DNA of 64,000 nucleotides from Manihot esculenta (GCF_001659605.2 NC_035167.2:4092001-4156000); one strand, 5' to 3'. Positions 48,415 through 60,368 are shown, counted from the stretch's first letter. Notes: generated from the letters alone by a model not told the origin. A program made the numbers and translations.

Positions 48415-51400
48415 CTAATGAGAATAAAAAGAAAATGAAAAAAAAAAAAAATTTTCATCAGCAAAAACACTTGCAGAACTCAGGTCCACGGACAGATCAA
48501 GAATCTGAAACATACAAGAAGGAAAATAGTTAGTAAACAGGAAATTTTCTGCAGCAAATCTTTTCTATAGATATCTATTGATTAAATGATTAGTTCCATC
48601 AGAAAAATCTTTATCAAAAAGCTTTAAAGTTTACCTTTCCAGTAATCTTAGTGTACATTTCAATCACATCATCTATAGTGGTCTCAAAATGGGTAGTTGC
48701 ATCATAACTCTGCAAAACATAATTTCAAAATTATATATTAAAATGTCTAAAAAAAAATAGTTTTTAGTTTTGCACAAGTGTTCCATTTTATTTTAGCTAG
48801 TTTATCAGCATACACAACACAACCCTGACTAGAACAACAAGTGATAGAACATCGTACGTTGTCAACCTAACTGGTTATTCCCATTCCAATTATATAAATT
48901 AATAGTTCTAGCTGGACTCAATAGAGCATTTCCCAATCTTCGTAGAAACTTCTATGCAAGAAATAATAGTATCTCCAATTATAGCTCCTTAGATTTATGG
49001 ACTTTGATTTGCATTACTATGGACTTAATACCTTATCCAATTTAAAATTCAATGGAGCATTTTCCAATCTTCGAAAAAATTTCTATGCAAGAAAGAATAG
49101 TATCTCCAATTATAGCTCCTTAGATTTATGCACTTTGATGTCCATTACTCATGGACTTAATACCATATCCAATTTAAAATTCAATAGAGCATATCCCAAT
49201 CTTCGTAGAAACTTCTATGCAAGAAATAATAGTATATCCAATTATAGCTGCTTAGATTTATGAGATTTGCATTACTCATGGACTTAATATCATATCCAAT
49301 TTAAAATTTTCAATCAATAGGTCTGTTTCCAATGTTCAAACTCTATCAAAAGGTAAATGATAGTGCAAATGTTGTGTCTGTCTATTTCTACTTACTGTAG
49401 AAATGAAGCAGTGATCGACTTCATAATGGTTCGTCGGCACATATCTATCATAAGTGCCATAGAATATTTCATCTACAGCGCCAAGCAAGTGAATTCCTGG
49501 CTTCAATTCTATGTCAGGATTGTCAGTCTCCGCTTCAGTTGAAACGAAGGCAATATATTTTCCCCTCGGAGCAACATTGTGGGAATAAGAACAACATAAA
49601 AGATACCTGCAGAATGTCTAGAATGTCTCAGACTTACCTTTTGTTTTTAAAAGGCCAATATGCATAGGAGATACACATGCAAGAAAATGAATTGAAGATA
49701 GCAAAAAAAAAAGAGAAAGAGTAGTTTTCTTCACATACATATCTGATTTACGACCAAGTTGCTTCTGTGGCAGAATAAGCTGGGCTGAGTGAGAATCACT
49801 AGTGTTTGGAATAGAATGGCTCATTATACATATAGCACGAGCGATCTTTCCAACCTTCTTAACCTGTTTTATGTGTTGAAGGAAGGACAGATCAAGAAAA
49901 TTTATATAAATTTATGTTGGTTTCAGCACATCAACTAGTGTAATAAAGCAGTTTAAGGTTTACCTTGTCAGGCAAATATGATGGATCACAAACAATTTTC
50001 TTGCATTTAGCAGTCTCTCCTTTTGAAGTCACACCAATGGCTTTCCCATCTGCATCAAACTCTACCCGTCATCCAGAAAAAAGACACAAACATTAGCATA
50101 AGCAAATATGACATAATTATGAAGACAATACTAGTGAAGTTTATCTCTATTAGGCTCATAGAGGCTGTGATGTTCATCAAGCTATTATCGATATAAATTA
50201 TTTACAAATTTTCAGCAGGTCGGTGATTGTATGAGTTCAAAATTCAACTTATGATTTTCCATATGAATAGAGAGCCCATTCAGTTCTAAATTTTTTCAAT
50301 TGCCATTCGAAAAAGGTATAACTTTCTGGACACAACTGTATTATGTAGATTTACCTTGCATTCTGGCTTGTTTAGCATGTAAGTTCCACCATATACTGCA
50401 CTTAAGCGCGCAAATGCCTACCAAAAATACCATGTCAAAACAAGATAGTCTTCTACCTAAATCTACTAAAATAAATAAATAAATAAAATATGCTGATGGT
50501 AACAAACCTGAGGCAGTTCTCCAAGGCCATACATTGGATAGATATAAGGTGATCCTCCTTGAAAACGGGATAACGATTCTGCATAGAGCTTCATTTATAA
50601 AAATGAATAACAAAGAATAGTTAGAAAATCATTTATAATATCTACTTACCAAAATTGTGTGATATCTTCTATTGAAAACCTTTTAAGAATCAATAGGAAA
50701 CGGAAGTTCATAGATAATGTTTCATTCTTCAATAAAAGCTATCTTACAAGTTGTTGCCGAACAGGACCATGGTTAGATTAGTAACTTTATCAATTGTTAA
50801 ATCTTCATATGAAGAGAAGAACAATAATATTCAATATATATGAGAATGGTTAAAAGTTCAAATACACACCTTAATTCTCTTCACAAAGTCCAGAGCCGGC
50901 TGATCCAAGTAACTATCATCTAGGTGAAGTGCCAATGCATGACCAATAAAGTCAAAAGATAATAGCAAACATCAATCACTACCCAATTGCAGACAAGTGA
51001 CAGAGAGGTATGCAAATAAGGCTAGTACGAAATAATCTCCCTGGCTGTAACTTTTGTCAAGTCTCGGCCATTATGAAATTTTGAATCATTTTCTTCATAG
51101 TCTCAGATATAAGTGAAGAAATTTCGAGCTCGAAACTTCTCAAAAAATCCGTGAATTGAATGCTTCAACATCATTTGCTGGGACTTTGTAGATCTGAAAT
51201 TTATAATTACTTGTTGTAGAATCTTGATCAAAAGAATATACATTTCTTTTTGTACCCTATAAATTAAAAGTGCATTATATTCATACCTTTCCTTTATTGT
51301 ACACAAAGCTACCATCAACAGCTTTTAAGTTAAGATATTTGGTAACATCAGTGTGGATAAGAACTCGAACTAAATTTCCATTGGCAATGATGAACTGCCA

Positions 51401-51880
51401 AAACAAAAGGGAGGAAACATTAGAAAAATTGTTTGAATTATTGGTGCATTTGTGAAAAGTATTCACTGATTATAATTATACTAAACTAATTCTAATTTAA
51501 CTAAAATTTAACTTTATTTTTTAAGAATATGGAAGATCAAATGTATCAACCTATTAAATATAAATTTATATCTGATGACGTACTCTATTAAAAATTAATA
51601 TTTGAGAGCGCTATGATTCTGTCGGACTCGTCGCTATTCATTAATAAATTTATTTTGCAGACTAACTAATATATAAATTTTGTGGTGTCTCCTATGTTCA
51701 GATTTCCAGTTTCAATAAGGAAAACAAACAGAAGCAAGGAAATGGGAGAGGTAAATATCACAAAAATGGCAATATCATGTACTCAATGCATACCTTGGGT
51801 ATCATATCAACATTATATTCCTTACTTATACCCAAGCTTTCTGGAGGCTTGCCATCACTTCCCCTAAATCGCTTCCAAAG
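48415..51880 (-). pseudogene. GDI: Rab GDP-dissociation inhibitor pseudogene, copy 2
   Basis: This copy starts at the third exon (51880, RFRGSDGKPPESLG); exons 1 and 2, including the start codon, are deleted, with upstream flank joined directly at about 51960. The exon carrying IIANGNLVRVLIHTDV is intact near 51390-51286. The next exon has an 8-base deletion after VEAFNS relative to copy 1, and a CGA-to-TGA change at TYI-DYEEN. The following exon keeps DFIGHALALHLDDSYLDQPA but lost its acceptor and first ~28 bases. [17 protein letters not shown] and AFARLSAVYGGTYMLNKPEC are intact. The VEFD exon has its AG acceptor changed to GG near 50072. Later exons (SHSIPNTSDSHS, APRGKYIAFVSTEAETDNPD, SYDATTHFETTIDDVIEMYT, ILDLSVDLSSASV) remain readable. 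It is non-functional. Confidence 0.92.
48922..49310. repeat. ~131-bp tandem repeat, about three units, in GDI copy 2 intron
   Basis: Units begin with 'agagcatttcccaatcttcg' or variants at 48922, 49053 and 49185. Each contains 'ctatgcaagaaataatagta' and 'ccaattatagctccttagat'. GDI copy 1 has only one partial unit near 37880, so the expansion is specific to copy 2. Confidence 0.9.
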
Positions 51881-52229
51881 CTTCGATTAGAAAGAAAGTT
51901 AGAAAAGGAAATAGAAAATCAAATAAATAAAAATAAAATCATAAGAATATAATAAATAAAGATCTTGAAGTGATGTTCAGCGGGAATAAGATATGATAAG
52001 AGAATGAATTTTACTACACTTAAACTACAGTTCGGTTGGTTTATTAGTTCAATTTTATTTATATTAAAATTTGAATATCATTATTAATAATTAAAATATA
52101 ATATTTATATAAAATAAAATAATAACATAAAAATAAAATTAAAAATATTTAAAACTATTATTCTAATTTTCAAAAAAAAATTGTGCTAATTTATGTTAAA
52201 AAATAAATTATTATCCTAAAATAAACTCG
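51881..52229. other. Deletion junction and AT-rich spacer
   Basis: At about 51960 the sequence passes from GDI intron 2 ('aataaataaa') directly into 'gatcttgaagtgatgttcag'. That matches the flank upstream of GDI exon 1 in copy 1 near 44333. The rest is AT-rich and noncoding. Confidence 0.6.
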
Positions 52230-52600
52230 CGTCTATCCTCCGTCAAGCCGCCGCTCCCTTTCTGCCAGAGAACGCCACTGCCTCCGCTGCTCAAGAAACG
52301 TGATCATCGTGCATGACAGACGCCGCTCAAGAAACACGGATACGACAGGCGCCGCTGGTTCATCCCGCGATAGCTCATCCCGTTGATCTGCAGCTCGCCT
52401 CCCTCTAGAGTCGTGCTCTGCTGCACATCCCGATCTAAACATATTTCTGCAGCTCGCCTCTCTCTAGTCTCGAGGTTGCAGAGATGGCGTCAATGGCTCC
52501 AGAAGGAAAGTGAGAATCGTCTGATCCACATTATCTAAGAGGAGGACCAGGTTCATAGCTAATTCATCACTTTATGTTAATCTGTCCGCCCTTCTTTTGG
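52230..52600 (+). other. GC-rich block, possible leader of a gene fragment
   Basis: A sharp GC-rich island contains 'ctgcagctcgcct' twice (near 52388 and 52447) and a short plus-strand start (MASMAPEGK then a stop) at about 52484. It lies 300-800 bp upstream of the calcyclin-binding-protein exon on the same strand, so it may be that gene's leader. The peptide does not match the family N-terminus as I know it, so its identity is open. Confidence 0.4.
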
Positions 52601-52892
52601 ATAAGCATTGGATTGCTTGTTAAATTTAGGTGTTTGAATAAATGCCAAAACCGAAGTCCTAATATCCTGAACATAATAAGTTCTTATTTGGTTTTCTAAA
52701 CCAAAATTTTAGGCCATAGTTATTGAATTTCACCTTAACTAGCTTGCAATTTTTTTTGCATGATTTAATATTATCATTTAGTTTTGCTGAAGACTAACCA
52801 ATTCTTGATTCATATTTGGCAATTTATATGACTTTGCATAGGAGGGCATTTGAAGATTAACTGATAAATGGCTATTTATTTCCCATTTTTAG

Positions 52893-53035
52893 TTGTTGAA
52901 GGTGCCTGTTTGCATGCCCGTGCATTCTTCAACTTCAACTCCTATTGCAACTGGAGTTAGGTGCCTTCTACCCCTGCTCTGAATTATGTGACGCTTGGAT
53001 CTTTCAGTTGGGATCAGGATAATGACAAAGTCAAG
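52893..53035 (+). pseudogene. Calcyclin-binding protein (CacyBP/SIP-like) exon fragment
   Basis: After an acceptor (cccatttttag) the exon reads KVPVCMPVHSSTSTPIATGV, loses one base, then continues in the shifted frame as VPSTPALNYVTLGSFSWDQD, NDKVK, and ends at a good donor (AAG|gtaatt). ALNYVTLGSFSWDQDN-KVK is the beginning of the CS domain of plant CacyBP proteins, which act as adaptors linked to SIAH-type ubiquitin ligases. Immediately after the donor, at about 53045, the DNA switches to the repeated cluster spacer, so the rest of the gene is cut off. The single-base loss and missing exons make it a dead fragment. Confidence 0.72.
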
Positions 53036-53648
53036 GTAATTATATTGTTGACACTTTGATGTATTCTATATATATAAAGTTAATTCATTTTATTTGTTTG
53101 ATTTTGTACATGATTGTAATCAATCTTATTAAATATAGTTTATAATTCAAAATATTTTCACACAGAGAACCAAACATTAAAAATAAACATTGTTGTTAAT
53201 TAAAAAATTATAATGTTTGATGTTATGAATTACTGAAATTAGACATGGTTGATGTTTTAAAATTAAAAAATTTATACATTTTATTCTCAAATCTAATTTT
53301 TCAAAACAATCCTAAACCATCCATTTAATTAAAATTATAGATTAAATAAAATAAATATGGTTTAATTTACTTTTTCATATTATGATAGAAAATTTTTTTT
53401 TCTCTATAATAACTACGAAGAAACAAACTATTAATTAATAAACAAAATAATTAATATGAAGCGTTAAAAATCATGATGACTCAGTACATCCATGAATAAA
53501 ACAGTCAACAGTAATAATAAGATGAAAGTAGAAACTAAAAAGGGCGAAAAACAAGTGAAGGGCTAAAATAACTCTCCACACACGCATGCAGCTAAAAGGA
53601 CGTAGACTTCTTGTAATAAAGCAATGGCCAAATGCATGAAATGAAGGT

Positions 53649-54014
53649 TTAGTTTCCAGCTGGTGGTGGGGAAAGGAATGGGATTGAGGGAATTGTAGTT
53701 GGGATACTGGGGATTGAGGGTATGCTTGGCATTGGAGGCAGGGTGACCTTTGGGGCAGCAGGCATCGTGGGCAAGCTCGGAAGTGGAGGCAAAGTGGGGT
53801 TGGGCAGGGAAGGTTGAGTGGTTGGCAAGGTTGGTATTGACGGCTGTGGGAGAGTTGGAATAGCAGGGATTGGTGGCATTGCAAGCTTTGGCAAATTTGG
53901 CACCGAAGGTAAAGGTGGCAATTGCAGAAGATTGCGAGCTGCTATGCTGACATCCATGCTTAAAAATGCCAAAGAGATGAAGAAAGCAAGAATGAAGCAG
54001 TTGAAAGAGGCCAT
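53649..54014 (-). CDS. PELPK-like secreted proline-rich protein, copy 2
   Basis: 121 aa, single exon, same start logic as the 29-kb copy (MASFNCFILAFFISLAFLSM, AARNLLQ). It differs from copy 1 at few residues (for example LQLPPLP for LQFPPLP, KLAMPPIP for KLAVPPIP, QPSIPTLP for QPSLPTLP). The P-L/I-P array and the C-terminal FLSPPPAGN are intact. TATATAAG lies at 54095-54102 on the minus strand. Predicted wall-associated; function not established. Confidence 0.8.
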   Translation of the reverse strand: MASFNCFILAFFISLAFLSMDVSIAARNLLQLPPLPSVPNLPKLAMPPIPAIPTLPQPSIPTLPTTQPSLPNPTLPPLPSLPTMPAAPKVTLPPMPSIPSIPSIPTTIPSIPFLSPPPAGN

Positions 54015-54094
54015 GGTTAAGAAGATGTTGCTGTAGTACAAGAGGAACAATTTGTTGTGGGTTTGGATGAGAAACAAGCTGCGTTATGGATGGG

Positions 54095-54102
54095 CTTATA
54101 TA
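54095..54102 (-). promoter_or_regulatory. TATA box, PELPK-like copy 2
   Basis: TATATAAG, at the same distance from the ATG as in copies 1 and 3. Confidence 0.7.
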
Positions 54103-54639
54103 GCTGAAGAATTATCATGATAGTCATTAATGGAGGTGATGTGCGAGGACCATAACTAACAAGGTAGCTCACCATCTCGTGAGTCTTCCACTTATAGGTT
54201 AGAAAGAGTGGTTGTGGATGCTCTTGTGATCTAATTGGTGGGTTATCTACCAAAGAGTTTTAAAGGCTGAATCAACGACCTAGTGTCATTGTGCAGCTTA
54301 TTTTTCTTGTTAACTTGCGAAAAAAATATTGAAAAAGTGTCTCTCCATATATGTTTTATTATTGAAAAAAAAAAATCTCATTTATTTATTGGATTATGGA
54401 ATTAAAAAAATTTAACATTAAGAATTCAGATTTAGATAAATGTAAATATTATGTTTTATTCGTTTATGGAACTTATATATTATATAAATCAATTGGAAAG
54501 AGAATAATTAACTTATTTAGAAAGTAAGCCAAAATTTCTTCGCAAGTGGCTGCGGAAATTGGAGCCAGGCATGTATGTGAGCTGCTGGCCAGATGAGATT
54601 ACGCTGGCTGGCCAATAATTTGCATCACCAAAATGCTGG

Positions 54640-54840
54640 CAAGCTGCTGGCAAGGTTGATAATGACGGCAGTGGGAGTTGGAATGGAAGGGATTGGTGGC
54701 ACTGCAGGCTTTGGCAAATTTTTGGCACAGAAGGCAAAAGTGGTAATTGTAGAAGATTTCGAGCTGCTAAGCTAACATCCATGCTTAAAAATGATAAAAG
54801 AGATAAAGGAAACAAGGATGAAGCTGTTGAAAGAGGCTAT
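54640..54840 (-). pseudogene. PELPK-like gene, truncated and start-less copy
   Basis: The region homologous to the signal-peptide exon starts ATA instead of ATG (54840-54838) and carries a one-base insertion before the KHGC/SMDV position that leads to a stop. A short stretch matching the LPPLPSVP and 'gccaccaatccc' region is still visible, and similarity fades near 54640 into 'ggcaag'-rich DNA. A degenerate copy of the gene's upstream flank lies at 55235-55390. Confidence 0.8.
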
Positions 54841-54849
54841 AGTTAAGAA

Positions 54850-56950
54850 GACATTGGATGCAATAAAAGAGGAATAATTTGTTGTCGGTTTGGATTCAGG
54901 AGAGTCATCGATGAAAGAAATTATACGGTGAAACCGTTGTATCACGTAAAAGTGTCTGCATACAATAAAAATAAAACAAATAAAGGAAAGGGCCAAAGGT
55001 TTACTAAAAATATTTTTGGTGAAAACTGGTCGATGTGTAAATTAGATTTGAAAATTTGATGATAAAAGTTTATCTCATAACAAAATTGCAGAGAAGAGAG
55101 AAGGAAAGGAAAAGGAAAGATTGTGATGAAAAAAAGAAAATTTTTTTTACCTTATTTAGCACTGGATATTTTTTGACATATTCTTTTAATGTATCGATAT
55201 TTTACTTACATTTATATTTTATTAAAAGTTATATAGTCACGACCATAACTAACAAGATAGTTCACCATCTCGTAAGTTTTCCGCTTATAGCTTAGCAAGC
55301 GAAGTTGTGGGGTGGATAGATATTACTGTAACTATCAAAGTTATATGATGATCAACAAAAGTATTAAGTGGGTTATCCACCAAAAAGTTTCAAGCCAACA
55401 AAATTAAATAGATATAAATAAACGTGTAAAATTAAATGAATATAAACGAATTAATAATGAGAAATATAATCCGTTTATAAGATTAAATAAATATAAATAA
55501 ATTTTTAAATAGACTTGTAACCCGTTTGTAAAATTAAATTAATACAAATGAATTTTAAATATGTTTTATAAAGAAAATATTTTTCTAACCTCTATTTATA
55601 AATTTATTACAATTACAAATGAATTTATATTTATATGTGAATTCTCTTTATAATTTGGTAAATTTTTATAGTGTCATTTTTTTTAAGGAGTAATTATAAA
55701 AAACTACATTGTGATTTAGCATATTTTCAAGTAGAGTCTTATACTTTAATTTATAATAAAAAGGATCATAGTATTTTTATCCCGTTAGCAAAATGAGATT
55801 TTTTTTTCTAATATCGTTAAATATACTGGTAAATTATGATTTACTTTCTGATATTTAATAAAAGTTATATTTTAGTCATTATATTTTTAAATTTAATATA
55901 TTAAATTTAATTTGTTGATTAATAAAATAATTACTTAATTTAAACTTAATATTTTTAATTAAAATTAATATCTATATTTTTATAGATTGATTTTAAATAT
56001 TATAATTATTAATAAATTTTTATATTTATAAATTAATCTCTCTGTTTATTGAATTTTAATATCATACTGGTTAAACACAATAAAATAAACATAAAATAAA
56101 AAAATCTGATATCTCCTTTTTATCCTAATTAATATAAAAAAATCATTGAGAAGGGAAATATTAGACTAGAAATAACTCTTTGAACTTAAATTTAGATGTA
56201 TATTGTGTTAAGGTTCTTGATTTAATTTTTATTTTATTAATTTATTTTAAAATATTAAATTTAATAAATATGTGAGGATAATTTAAAAAAGTATGTAAAT
56301 ACTTATTTATAAATAATTATAATATATAAGTACCAACATATAAGCATATTGGGATGAATTATAACTAAAGGAATTATTTTATGTTTATAAAACATAACTT
56401 TTTTTTTTGAAATAGAGGGTTGGGGGAGTCGAACCTTAGACCTTTCAAGGCTACAGGATGCACTTTCCACCAGGTTAAACCTTAGAATGCTTATAAAACA
56501 TAATTTTATAACTAAGTTTATAAATATATGAACTAAATTATATATTTTATAAGGATTTAAAATTAAAATATAATTTATCTTAATTAAAAATTATTTTTAA
56601 TTAATTGTTAAGTGACATAACAGCATTTATTAATGGTATTAAATATAAAAATCTTGCTTTGTTTATGTGAAATCAAGTGATTTTTTTTATTACAAATTAA
56701 ATTTTTCGTTAAAATTAAATTATTTAGAAAGTAAGTCATGTTAATTTCACCATGCTTATATATTGGAAGAAGATGGAAATTAAACAAACTATTAATTAAT
56801 AAACACAATAATTAATATGAAGCAACAAATCATGATAATATAATTATGTCATCACAAATTCAGTACATCCATGAATAAAACAGTCAACAATAATAATAAG
56901 ATGAAAGTAGAAACTAAAAGGGGCGAAAAACAAGTGAAGGGCTCAAATGA
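54850..56950. other. Intergenic DNA, no gene seen
   Basis: AT-rich sequence with a duplicated PELPK upstream flank at 55235-55390 and a SINE-like element at 56403-56490. From about 56770 it matches the 3' flank of the PELPK-like gene (as at 53400-53640). ORFs here (55056-55295, 56608-56808) are low-complexity and unsupported. Confidence 0.55.
56403..56490 (-). mobile_element. tRNA-related SINE-like remnant with poly(A)
   Basis: On the minus strand this reads 'ggtttaacctggtggaaagt', then a B-box-like 'ggttcgactcc' and an A run. The order A-box-like, B-box, poly(A) suggests a short tRNA-derived SINE. It is about 90 bp; ends are approximate. Confidence 0.5.
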
Positions 56951-57023
56951 CTTCACACACGCATGCAGCTAAAAGATGTAGACTCTTCTAATAAAGCAAT
57001 GGTCAAATGCATGAAATGAAGAT

Positions 57024-57389
57024 TTAGTTTCCAGATGGTGGCGGGGAAAGGAATGGGATTGAGGGAATTGTAGTTGGGATACTGGGGATTGAGGGGATGC
57101 TTGGCATTGGCGGCAGGGTGACCTTTGGGGCAGCAGGCATCGTGGGCAAGCTCGGAAGTGGAGGCAAAGTGGGGTTGGGCAGGGAAAGTTGAGTGGTTGG
57201 CAAGGTTGGTATTGACGGCTGTGGGAGAGTTGGAATAGCAGGGATTGGTGGCATTGCAAGCTTTGGCAAATTTGGCACCGAAGGCAAAGGTGGAAATTGC
57301 AGAAGATTGCGAGCTGCTATGCTGACATCCATGCTTAAAAATGACAAAAAGATAAAGAAAGCAAGGATGAAGCAGTTGAAAGAGGGCAT
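57024..57389 (-). CDS. PELPK-like secreted proline-rich protein, copy 3
   Basis: 121 aa, single exon. The second residue is Pro (MPSFNCFILAFF) where the other copies have Ala; the signal peptide and AARNLLQ are otherwise intact. Proline array and FLSPPPSGN end are present (PAGN in the others). TATATAAG is at 57469-57476 on the minus strand. Probably expressed as a wall protein like its sisters, although the MP start could change N-terminal processing before the signal peptide is removed. Confidence 0.78.
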   Translation of the reverse strand: MPSFNCFILAFFIFLSFLSMDVSIAARNLLQFPPLPSVPNLPKLAMPPIPAIPTLPQPSIPTLPTTQLSLPNPTLPPLPSLPTMPAAPKVTLPPMPSIPSIPSIPTTIPSIPFLSPPPSGN

Positions 57390-57468
57390 GGTAAGAAGAT
57401 ATTGCTGTAGTATAAGAGGAAGAATTTGTTGTGGGTTTAGATGAGAAACAAGCTGCGGTATGGATGGA

Positions 57469-57476
57469 CTTATATA
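57469..57476 (-). promoter_or_regulatory. TATA box, PELPK-like copy 3
   Basis: TATATAAG, conserved in position with the other two intact copies. Confidence 0.7.
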
Positions 57477-57539
57477 GCTGAAAATTATGAGGATAGTCAT
57501 TAATGGAGTGATGTGGCGAGGACCATAATTCCAAGGTAG

Positions 57540-59306
57540 CTCACCGTCTCATGAGTAGGTGATATTTTTGTGATGCATACTGCAACTGTCAAAGCCGTAG
57601 GATATGATGATCAACAAAAGTATTGAGTAGGTGATATTTTTGTGATCTAATTGGTGGGTTATCTACCAAAGAGTTTTCAAGGGTTGGATCGACAACTTAC
57701 GCCCAATTTATCAATCTTCCACTCGAGTTTTAATTTACATCAAATTAATTGAATCTTAAATGATTCATAATATTTATGAAATTCAAAAATATTTTACATT
57801 AACTAAAAATTCAAATGATTCATAATTTAAAATATGCTAATTAATATGATTAGACATCTTCTGAGTTATTAAATTATAATTTAGATTTATATTATGATAT
57901 GTGAAGAACACTAAGAGGTTTTGTTGGAACTTAATTAGTTCAAACAAGTTAATTTAGATAAATAGTAAATTTATCTAAATGGAATGTGAAGCCTAATCTA
58001 ATATTAAGAAAGTCAAATTTAAGCGAGGAAAAAAAATTATATAGAATAAAAAGTAATTTAAAAAAAAATTATATAAAAACAATTAGTTAAAATAAAAAAA
58101 AAATCAATTTTGAGACGGGAGGGAGTTGCAATTCAAAGAAATGTAAAGAACAGATGTGCTATTGAATTAGCATTGAATTAGACCCTAATCGGTACTCAAG
58201 ACACAAAACTAGATATTAAAATGAAAAAAATATAATACTTTTGTCAGCCTTTTGACTTTGGGTATTTGTTTACTAATGACATGATATTATAGTACTGTTT
58301 AGATATAAAATCAAATCAAATTAAATCACAAACGCGGAATTGAAAAACTTTTAAGTGAAACACTGATAAAATTACAAGTTGCATTTTTATATTTTTTATT
58401 AAAATTAATTAAAATATATTAAGTTTAAGCGAGGAAAAAAAATATAGAATAAAAAAGAATTAAAAAATTATATAAAAACAATTAGTTAAAATAAAAAAAA
58501 ATCAACTTTAAGATGGAAGGGAGTTGCAATTCAAAGAAATGTAAAGAGGAAATGTGCTATTGAATTAGCATCCGCTGTACTTGAAGAAAAATCAAATGAA
58601 AAATCTAATTATGTGAACATATGGATTGAATTAGGCCCTAATTGGTGCTCAAAACACAAAACTAGATATTAAAATGAAAAAAATACAATACTTTTATGAG
58701 CTTTTTGACTTTGGGTATTTGTTTACAAATGACTTGATATTATAGTACTATTTAGATATAAAATTAAATCACAAACGCGGTATTAAAAAACCTTCAAGTG
58801 AAACATTGATAAAATCACAAGTTACATTTTTATATTTTTTTTCTTAAAATTAATTAAAATATATTAAGTTTGAACTGCTTATACGACTTATAGGATTATC
58901 TATCTATGGAGCTCTCAATTATACTTAGCTCTTATACCCTTTTGAATAAAAAAATGAATATTATACAACAATAACAATAATTATAAGAATTTATTGATGC
59001 TACTATATTTATACACATACACATTGCATTCATAAATTATAATGGAAAGTAAAAGTTTTAAATTAGAAATTATAAATACAAAATAATTTATCATAATTTT
59101 ATAAAATATTAATTAAAAAAAAATATAGTCCTATGAATGTCATAGTAATTATAAAAATTTAGATGAGTTCCAAATATAATATAAAAATAAATTTTAAAAT
59201 ATATAATACAAGATATACCAATTATGATTATGAGGGTGAATAAATAATTACGTAATTATGGTTTCACCTGCTATAAAATTTCAATTAATTACGAAATAAC
59301 AATATA
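57540..59306. other. Duplicated spacer with an internal tandem copy
   Basis: Homologous to 29690-30998. Within it, about 58020-58400 is repeated in tandem at about 58425-58870; both contain 'gggagttgcaattcaaagaa' and 'aatcacaaacgcgg'. Noncoding. Confidence 0.7.
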
Positions 59307-59315
59307 AATTTAAGA

Positions 59316-60368
59316 GAAAATTATTTTTTAGTCTCTGAGGTATATTGTAATTAGCGAATTTGTCCCTCTATTTTTAGAACCCAACATTTTCGTCCTTGAG
59401 ATTTAATTCCATCAAAATTAAAAGTCTCTCCGTTAGTGATAGAAAAAATGATCGAACTATCATTTCTAGAACCCAACGCTTTAGTCTCTGAAATTTATTT
59501 TTTACAAATTTATAGGTCTCTCTCTCAAAGAATTGAAAGAAAAAAAAATATTTTCGTCCCTAAGATATTACATATTCAACAGATTTATCTCTCTATTATT
59601 TAAATTCAAAACTTTAGTTCTTAAAGATTAATTTCGTCAAAGATCAAGGAAGAAAATCTGAAACTCAAACCCCATAAACAAATAAAAATTTCAAAAAATT
59701 TAAGTTTCAAATTCAGTAAAGATAATAAAAATCAAAATATATAAAAATTAAATTATTAAAAATAAAAAGTTAAAACTCAATAGAAATTGCTTTTGTGATT
59801 TTGTTCGCTGTCGATCACTATTCGCCATTTGAAAAATTCATTAAAACATTTCTGACATTTTAAAAAGTCTACTAGTTAATCTTTCCATTAATTTTAGTCG
59901 TTAAGTATTATAAAAAAAATCTAAAAATACCCCTGATATAGATGGACTAATTAGTAAATTTTTTATTAATTTGAGGGACCAACTAATAATTTTTCTAAAC
60001 TATAGGGACTAAATAGTAAAATATTTGATGATAAAATTAATAGAGAAACTAACTAGTGGACTTTTTAAAATGTCAAAGATATTTTAATATATTTTTCAAA
60101 ATTGAGGGACTAAGTAGCGAGTTTTTTCATACTATAGGGTCTAAATAGTAATTTTTTCATTTTATTATTGATAAGGATATTTTTGGGATTATATTTATTC
60201 TATTTCCTTTGATTAAGTGTAAATCATTGACTTAATAGAAATTTTTTACGGAAACCTTGAATTTTGACGGAATTAAACCTCAAAGGACGAAAGTGTTGGA
60301 TTCTAAAAATAGAGGGACAAATCCGTTAATTATGATACACCTCAGGGACTTAAAAGTAATTTTTTAAC
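59316..60368. mobile_element. 1.06-kb inverted-repeat element, copy in unit D
   Basis: Same ends and same insertion point as the element at 31008-32063 (left flank near aatttaag, right flank AATTTAAAT at 60369-60377). It was therefore duplicated with the unit, not inserted independently. Noncoding. Confidence 0.85.

Noticed and set aside
48922..49310. Regular repeats that could suggest a CRISPR-like array
   Set aside because: Units of about 131 bp are contiguous and similar over their whole length, with no unique spacers; eukaryotic intron.
52233..52442. 69-codon minus-strand ORF rich in R and E
   Set aside because: An open frame expected by chance in GC-rich DNA; antisense to the likely gene fragment and without start context.
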